NCBI GenBank assembly: GCA_036186865.1
Contig: AP025069.1
Span: forward strand, 5,049,631 to 5,113,630
Source: Eustoma russellianum
Lineage: Eukaryota > Streptophyta > Magnoliopsida > Gentianales > Gentianaceae
Length of the DNA: 64,000 bases
Direction of reading: 5' to 3'
Positions 58,216 through 64,000 of this stretch are shown here, in pieces. The number at the start of each line of letters is the position of its first letter. The stretch's first letter is position 1. The notes under the pieces are model-generated. The model was not told the DNA's origin and ran no database searches. It saw only the letters and a list, made by a program, of their open reading frames with translations. Position numbers and translations under genes: made by a program.

Positions 58216-58684
58216 TGCCGAGGCACAGCTCTTTTCAAAACATTATGCAAATGCAAGTGCCATGATGCAAGACTTCTCATTTCAATCACATATTTCGTTC
58301 ACACAATTCAAGTCACATTCAATATCAATCAATCACACAAGATTCCCCTCACTTACACATTCGAGCTTATGCTTCAAGCTAGGTCATCAACACTTAACAT
58401 TGATTCTAAAACTCAAAGACTAATGTGAGAACCCTCACATTCCTCCTTTGAACTCTGTAAGACCTCATACGTTCATTTCCTAACCCCCTTAGGTCATTCA
58501 CGTTGAAATCAGATTCGAATACCCTTCAAATTCTCCAAATTTGATTCACCGTCTTAAGTCATGTTCCCAAGACTTAGACTAACCTCAATCAGGTCCTAAG
58601 AAGTCTCTAAGGTCACCCAAAGGGTCCCCTTGCTTCTCTCTTTCTTCCCTTATTTTTCCACAAAACTGAAGAACATCATATCCT

Positions 58685-58920
58685 CACATCGATCGACCGA
58701 TGTGACTTCATACCCTCACATCGATCGATCGATGTCCATCAGAGAACATCGATCTCTCAACCCTCTTCCACATCGATCGATCGAAGTCTGACTGAGGCAC
58801 ATCCATCTCTCCCTCTCTATACATCGATCGATCGATATCTGTCTGAGACACATCGATCTCTCAACTCCTGACATCGATCAATCGATGTACTTCGAACTTT
58901 GACATCGATCGATCGATGTC
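58685..58920. repeat. ATCGATCG palindrome array, ~52-bp period (element D LTR)
   Basis: Palindromes at about 58686, 58717, 58772, 58822, 58870 and 58902 (the second and last are GACATCGATCGATCGATGTC-like, perfect over 18-20 bp). They alternate with half-sites ACAT(C)(C/G)ATCTCT at 58746, 58799 and 58850. The half-site spacing of 51-53 bp is half the ~105 bp of family 1. This is the same grammar in an unrelated superfamily. Confidence 0.88.
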
Positions 58921-59849
58921 AGTGTTTCTCCAGAAAATCTTTTGCGAACTTTTGCAGAAACTGCAGACCTTCAACCAACGTTTCCCAATTTTCTTCCAAC
59001 CATTCCAAGCCTAACCTTCACTATCAATCCATTGTTAACTCATCAACACAAAACCGTCACAAACCACTCACGGATCCAAGCCTAAACATCCAAGCCCAAA
59101 CACACATCATTCCTCAAAACGAATCCAAGATCTCACCTTTTCTCTCCCAAGCCCCATACCACAATGAAACCACATCAAGAAGGGATTTACGGGGTAGGGA
59201 TTTGCAGGATTTCGAGTAAACAACAACAACGAAATGCTTTCCAACATATAATGGCCAAAACATCAACACCAAAACACCTAAATCACATATAGATTCACGT
59301 ATAGAAACTACTGCATGGATGATCCAATTTGATATCAAAATAGGCCTTTTTCTTTCGCAAAAACATAAGAACTTATAAGATGATTACTTGCTTTTGATAA
59401 CTCGAAGAGGAATTGAAGAACGGAAGAAGAACGGATTGCAAATCTTGAAAGTTCTTCACCTAGGGTTGCCAAGGGATGGAAACCGCCTATGGGGATGGAG
59501 AGGGATGGTTGGCGTCGGTTTTCTTTCCTGTGAGGGAGAGAAACTGACGTTCAGTCAGTTTTTATATGGAAAGGGTAAAATTTGGAGTTTCTAAATTATC
59601 TTCTATTATCTCATTTATCTTAAAGGATTAATTCTAATTATTCAATTCTAAATTAAATGCTAATTGATTCTAAAATTTAATCCTTTCATTAATTTTCAAT
59701 TAATCCTAATACTTAATTCTTAATTCATTATCGTTGACCGTCATCAATCTCATTTAATTTCTTTTTATCTTTTAATTATTTTACGGAGGGTGCGGGGCAT
59801 AACATTCCACCCCCCTTACAAAAAGTTTCGTCCTCGAAACTGACGTACC

Positions 59850-60098
59850 TTATTGAAAGAGGTGTTGATATAGCTCCTTCATTTGCTCCTCAAGCTCCCA
59901 CGTGGCTTCGCACTCCGTATGGTTACTCCATTGAACTTTGACATACGGAATTACACGTCTATGCAGGACTTGATCTTTCCTATCCACGATCTTCATTGGA
60001 TGTTCTTTATATGAGACATCTTCTATAACATCCAACGATTGAGCTTCAAGGATATGGTTCGGGTCCGATCCGTATTTCCTTAGTTGAGATATATGAAA
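59850..60098 (-). pseudogene. element D chromodomain region (frameshifted from pol)
   Basis: The frame 60035-59850 contains EDVSYKEHPMKIVDRKDQVL followed by VIPYVKVQW and ATWELEEQMK. This is the typical C-terminus of chromovirus integrase with a chromodomain of the type lacking the full aromatic cage. It is out of frame with the upstream integrase because of one extra G near 60102; ignoring that base joins the two smoothly. Chromodomains are thought to steer integration to particular chromatin. Confidence 0.85.
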
Positions 60099-61697
60099 TA
60101 CCGTTATGGGCTTGGGACAAGCTCGGAGGCAAGGCTAATCTGTATGCCCTTTCACCAACTTTACCAAGCACCTCGTATGGACCTATACATCGAGGGCTCA
60201 GCTTACCTTTCATCCCAAATCTCGCAACTCCCTTAGTAAGTGAGACTCGTAGATAAACCTTCTCACCCTCCTCAAACTCCAAGGGTCGTCTTTTAGTATC
60301 GGCCCAACTCTTATTGCGGACTTGAGCCACCCTTAGTCTCTCTCTTATCACTTTCACCTTCTCTATTGTTTGTTCAACCAACTCTGGTGCAGTGGTTGTC
60401 CTTTCCCCAACTTCGTCCCAACAACCCGGGGACCTGCACTTACGTCCGTATAACGCTTCAAACGGTGCCATGCCAATTGCACTGTGATAGCTATTATTGT
60501 ATGAAAAATCCATCAGCTTCAACATGCTATCCCAGTTTTCTTTGAAATCCAAGGCACATGCTCTCAACATATCCTCCAAAGTTTGGATAGTTCTCTCGGA
60601 TTGTCCATCCGTTTGTGGGTGGTATGCGGTACTCATTCTCAGCTCGGTACCCATCGCCTTCTGAAATGCCCTCCAAAACTTGGAGGTAAACTTGGGATCA
60701 CGATCCGACACAATGCTAACGGGGACTCCATGCAAGCTCACAATGTTATCCACATATATATTGGATAATTTCTCATATGAGGTACCATGTGGCATGGCTA
60801 TGAAATGGGCTGTCTTCGTCAAACGGTCTACAACCACCCAAATCATCTCATTCCCATTTCTGGTTTTGGATAACCCCATCACGAAGTCCATAGTCACGTG
60901 CTCCCATTTCCATTTGGGAATCTCAAGTGGCATCATCAAACCACCAGGTCGTTGATGTTCAGCTTTGACTTGTTGGCATACCAAACACCTTTCAACATAC
61001 TCCGCTATAGATCTTTTCATCCCTATCCACCAATAATTCCTTTTGAGATCCTTGTACATTTTAGTGCTCCCGGGGTGGATAGACATTCTCGAGTTATGCT
61101 CTTCTTGGAGCAATTCCCTTCGGAGTTTGTCTTTACCTGGCACGCATAACCGATTCTGAAACCATAGACTTCCATCTCCTTGCAACTGAAAATCCTTTAC
61201 TGGCCCCGTAGACAATTTGTCGCGGATTTCTCTCAGTGTTGGGTCATCATACTGCGCTTCTTTGATTCTGTCTACCAAGTCTGGGCTGATAGACAAAGCT
61301 GTAAGAACATTCACTACTGAATCCACCACTTCGAGATCGAACTCCTCAATCTCTCTTTCCAACGGGGACTGTCTAGCGTGACTAGACTTCCTGCTCAACG
61401 CGTCTGCCACTATATTTGCTTTACCCGGATGATAGTTGATGGTTAAGTCATAATCCTTAAGTAACTCCAACCATCTTCTCTGTCGTATATTTAGCTCTTT
61501 CTGCGAGAATAGGTATTTCAAACTCTTATGATCAGTGAATACGGCACATTTCTCTCCATATAAGTGGTGCCTCCAGATCTTAAGAGCAAATACCACAGCT
61601 GCGAGCTCCAAGTCGTGTGTCAGGTAGTTCTGCTCATATGGTTTCAACTGTCTCGACGCATACGATATGACACGTTCATTTTGCATCAAGACACAAC
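60046..61697 (-). CDS. pol: element D pol, exon 3: RNase H (rest), integrase
   Basis: The frame runs from the acceptor site at 61697 to about 60102. The rest of RNase H includes THDLELAAVVFALKIWRHHL and FTDHKSLKYLF, then IVADALSRK. Integrase has the HHCC zinc-binding stretch (HPGSTKMYKDLKRNYWW, C-L-V-C) near 61040-60960 and the D-D-E core. The core includes VTMDFVMGL near 60900, SDRDPKFTSKFW near 60700 and the glutamate in QSERTIQTLED near 60600. The basic C-terminal part (VYLRVSLTKGVARFGMKGKL, GPYEVL) follows. The frame ends at a frameshift just before the chromodomain. All catalytic residues of integrase are present. Confidence 0.9.
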
Positions 61698-61767
61698 CTA
61701 TAAACAGAAAGTTAAGTCAAGGCTAGCATACGTATATACAATGCATTAATTGTAATGATATACATAC
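61698..61767 (-). other. candidate spliceosomal intron in RNase H of element D (70 bp)
   Basis: On the minus strand the interval begins GTATGT and ends TTTCTGTTTATAG. Plant-like branch sequences CTTGAC and CTTAAC lie about 20 bases before the end. Removing it joins the YSDASKKGLG segment to VLMQNERVISYASRQLK, the usual uninterrupted RNase H context, in frame. Unspliced, the frame stops within the gap. At 70 bp it is near the lower limit for plant introns. The alternative is a small insertion that happens to look like an intron. Confidence 0.72.
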
Positions 61768-62208
61768 CTAGTCCTTTCTTGGATGCGTCACTATAGATTA
61801 CAAAACCGTCGGTGCCGGAGGGTTGTGCCAACACCGGGGCTATGGTCAATCTCTTCTTGAGCTCAGTAAAGCTCTGTTTGCATTCAGCAGTCCACTCAAA
61901 CTTAGTTTTCTTCTGTGTAAGTCGACTCAATGGAACTACTATGGTGGAGAATCCCTCGACAAACTTCCTATAATAGCCTGCCAAGCCTAGGAAGCTTCTG
62001 ACTTCGGTCACATTTGTGGGTCTTGGCCATTCAGTGATGGCTTCTATCTTCTTAGGATCCACAGAAATCCCATCTTCCGAAATTACGTGACCGAGGAAGG
62101 CTACACTTCTTAGCCAGAATTCACACTTGCTGAATTTGGCATAAAGCTTTTGTTGCCTCAGAATTTGCAACACCACTCTTAAGTGTTCAGCATGGGCTTG
62201 CTCGTCGG
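61768..62208 (-). CDS. pol: element D pol, exon 2 downstream part: RT C-terminal part and RNase H start
   Basis: After a one-base deletion near 62205, the frame continues with LYAKFSKCEFWL, VAFLGHVISEDGI, FLGLAGYYRKFVEGFS and the RNase H start VIYSDASKKGLG, ending at the donor site of the intron at 61767. The RT connection domain and the first RNase H aspartate are present. Confidence 0.88.
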
Positions 62209-63287
62209 GGAGTAGACTAGAATGTCATCGATGAACACCACCACGAATTGGTCCAACTGCTCTCGAAATACGGTGTTCATCAAGTCCATGAAGGCCGCTG
62301 GGGCATTAGTTAATCCAAAAGGCATCACCAAAAATTCAAAATGCCCGTATCGAGTCCGGAAAGCGGTCTTAGGTACGTCTCCTGCTTTCACGAGTAACTG
62401 ACGATACCCTTGACGAAGATCAATCATTGAGAACCATCGGGCTCCCTTTAGTTGATCAAATAAATCCTCAATCCTTGGCAGAGGATACTTGTTCTTGATG
62501 GTGATCTTGTTCAATTCTCGGTAATCAATACACAGTCTCATACTGCCATCTTTCTTCTTTACAAATAATACTGGAGCTCCCCAAGGTGATACACTAGGCC
62601 GAATTAACTTCTTGTCTAACAACTCTTGAAGTTGTCCCTTAAGCTCCTTAAGTTCAGCTCGAGCCATTCTGTAAGGTGCCTTAGATATAGGCTCGGCTCC
62701 GAGAATCAAGTTAATTTCAAACTCCACTTTTCTCGATGGCGGAACTCCCGGTAAATTATCCGGAAATACGTCCTTGAATTCATTGATTACCGTAATCTGA
62801 TCCATGGAGGAAACTTCTTGCTTAGCATCTACTGTATACACCATGAATCCCTCTGCTCCTTTTTGCAAATCTTTAAAAGCCTTAATCGCCGTCAAGTATA
62901 TCTTCTTTGGGGCTTTTGTTAACTTGACGTTTCCTTGAACCGTTATCTCATTCATCTCAGGGTCCTTAACGGTAACTTGCTTAAGTTTACAATCGATACT
63001 GGCATGATTCTTGGTCAGCCAATCCATGCCCAATATTACATCAAAATCCTTCATCGTAATTGGGACTAATGTCACAGCAAACACCTTTCCATCCAACTCC
63101 AATTCACAATCTTTGTACTGGTGGTGGGAAACCAGTACTTGCTCGCCTGCTGCCTGCACCCTGTAGGGGGTTTCAAGCCATTCGGGTAGACAGTCTAGTC
63201 CCTTGGCAAATCGTTTAGAAATGAAAGAGTGATTGGCTCCGCTATCAAACAATACGTTCGCAGGTACTTTGTTAACTAGGATCACAC
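62209..63287 (-). CDS. pol: element D pol, exon 2 upstream part: protease and reverse transcriptase
   Basis: It begins at the acceptor site of the upstream intron. The protease active site L-F-D-S-G-A-N-H-S-F lies near 63250-63225. RT follows: PYRMARAELKELKGQLQELL, SPWGAPVLFVKKKDGSMRLC, DYRELNKITIKNKYPLPRI, FSMIDLRQGYRQL, and the catalytic F-I-D-D-I-L-V-Y near 62240-62217. All catalytic residues are present. The frame is lost at a one-base deletion near 62205 in the stretch after the catalytic motif. Confidence 0.92.
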
Positions 63288-63395
63288 CTAATCACAAGAG
63301 TGTAGCACATAGAGGTTTTCACATAAAACACATTTAATCCCAACTTAAAAGACTAAAATTCAACTTAAGCAACTATTATTTAACTTAAGTCGTAC
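63288..63395 (-). other. candidate intron between Gag and protease of element D (108 bp)
   Basis: On the minus strand it begins GTACGA, ends GTGATTAG, is AT-rich, and holds at least five stops in the Gag frame. Removing it joins the conserved V-V-T stretch at the end of Gag to I-L-V-N and the protease, in the same frame and with the usual family spacing. Without splicing, Gag ends four codons later at a TAA (63385-63387). The donor is weaker than that of the other candidate. Confidence 0.6.
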
Positions 63396-64000
63396 ATGTC
63401 ACAACGTCAGTGTCCTCCTGGAATTCAGCGTCCGTCATCGTGTGGACTCTCGCATTGGGCCTGCCTCTCTGCTGCTGAGCCGGCCCTGTTTCTACTTGAG
63501 GCTTTGGGTTCCACTCGGGGCAATCTCTGATCCTATGGCCCGTCTTCCCACACTTGAAGCATGCTCCTGATTTCTTCCAACATTCACCCACATGTCTCTT
63601 CTGGCAGTGTGGGCATACTGCTGGTGTTTGACGATCGGGCTGATTCTGTTGTGGTGCTCTCTGAGCTGGCCCTGCCTACCCTTTTCTAGGAATCTTGACC
63701 CAACGCCCGGGTCTGCCACCACTTTTCTCTTCCCTTGGCCTCTTGCTCGACTCGTCACAAGCCTCTCTAGGCTGTGACCTGCGCATGTTACTCTCCACGC
63801 GGTAACATGCATTTAACATTTCTTCAAAAGTTTTCAAACTAGACCCTGCTATAGCCGTCCGTATGCGGGGGTTCAGACCTTCCTCAAACTTCAACATTTT
63901 CATTCTGTTGTTTTCCAACACCATGGGTGTGAATTTTTCCAAGGCGTGGAATCTATCCGCATAATCCGAGACGGACATCCTCCCCTGTTCAAATTTGTCA
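63385..64000 (-). pseudogene. gag: element D gag, C-terminal part
   Basis: The frame enters from beyond the window. It includes the Gag core stretch DYADRFHALEKFTP and FEEGLNPRIRTAIAG, a basic Ser/Arg-rich stretch, and an in-frame TAG at 63676-63678. It then continues in the same frame through a C-P-H-C-Q-K-R-H-V-G-E-C stretch and the zinc knuckle CFKCGKTGHRIRDC near 63560-63519, to the TAA at 63385. Gag would form the particle and bind RNA. The single TAG could be a real inactivating stop; the rest of the frame is open. Confidence 0.9.

Larger units (their letters stand above)
57273..59804 (-). repeat. element D 3' LTR
   Basis: On the minus strand it starts TGTTATGCCCCGCACCC right after a polypurine tract (AGGGGGGTGGAA, 59805-59816) and ends GGGGTGCTTCA. 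Length is 2532 bp. It contains the palindrome array at 58685-58920 and a 59-60-bp tandem repeat at 57961-58215. Confidence 0.88.
57273..64000 (-). mobile_element. element D: Ty3/gypsy chromovirus (Tekay/Del type), 3' half
   Basis: On the minus strand from the window end: Gag C-terminal part with zinc knuckle, protease, RT, RNase H, integrase, chromodomain, polypurine tract, 3' LTR. The order PR-RT-RH-INT plus a chromodomain is that of Ty3/gypsy chromoviruses. Coding sequence is nearly complete: one stop in gag, one-base frameshifts near 62205 and 60102, and two intron-like gaps. It is the youngest-looking LTR element here. The 5' end lies beyond the window. Confidence 0.92.

Noticed and set aside
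60583..61149. Plus-strand open frames of 61-91 codons in the element D pol region
   Set aside because: They lie opposite the integrase and RNase H codons of element D and have no domain features.

Overview
This is a 64-kb piece of AT-rich plant nuclear DNA made almost entirely of retrotransposons. The evidence is Ty1/copia elements of Sirevirus type (a TGGTATCAGAGC primer site matching plant initiator tRNA-Met, several polypurine tracts, LTRs of about 1.4-2.9 kb, and the EFEMSM..GELNYFLG reverse-transcriptase signature), a plant L1-type LINE, and a Ty3/gypsy chromovirus of Tekay/Del type. It is probably an angiosperm; the species cannot be told. No intact host gene, tRNA, rRNA or prokaryotic feature was seen.

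Layout. Bases 1-160 are the 3' end of an LTR. Bases 161-1465 are unassigned DNA rich in TTGAATTCAA palindromes. Element A (family-1 Sirevirus, + strand, 1466-11388, target duplication TAAAG) sits directly upstream of a TATA-like box and a short signal-peptide-like ORF. That ORF is split by a family-1 solo LTR (- strand, 11607-14209, duplication GGCAT). Bases 14215-16488 are low-complexity unassigned DNA.

Bases 16489-56864 are one onion of nested insertions whose order can be read from target-site duplications. Outermost is Sirevirus B (- strand, AGCTT). Into its RNase H went LINE L (+ strand, 20179-26453, 15-bp duplication). Just downstream of its primer site went Sirevirus E (- strand, 31074-55411, CAATC). 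Element E was in turn hit by family-1 element F inside its gag zinc knuckle (+ strand, 36448-47670, CAAGT) and by a 4-kb gypsy-type solo LTR S inside its 5' LTR (49595-53587, GTATG). Bases 56870-57272 are the resumed flank. From 57273 to the window end lies gypsy element D (- strand): 3' LTR, chromodomain, integrase, RNase H, RT, protease and the C-terminal part of Gag.

All coding regions carry stops or frameshifts; D is the best preserved. Two features stand out. First, a module of 18-20-bp palindromes built on ATCGATCGATCGAT alternates with the half-site ACATCGATCTCT. It recurs with a period of about 52, 105 or 113 bp in the LTRs of three element families, including both Ty1/copia and Ty3/gypsy, and again inside element B. 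Second, element D carries what look like two spliceosomal introns. One interrupts RNase H. The other lies between Gag and protease, where retention would give Gag alone and splicing would give Gag-Pol.
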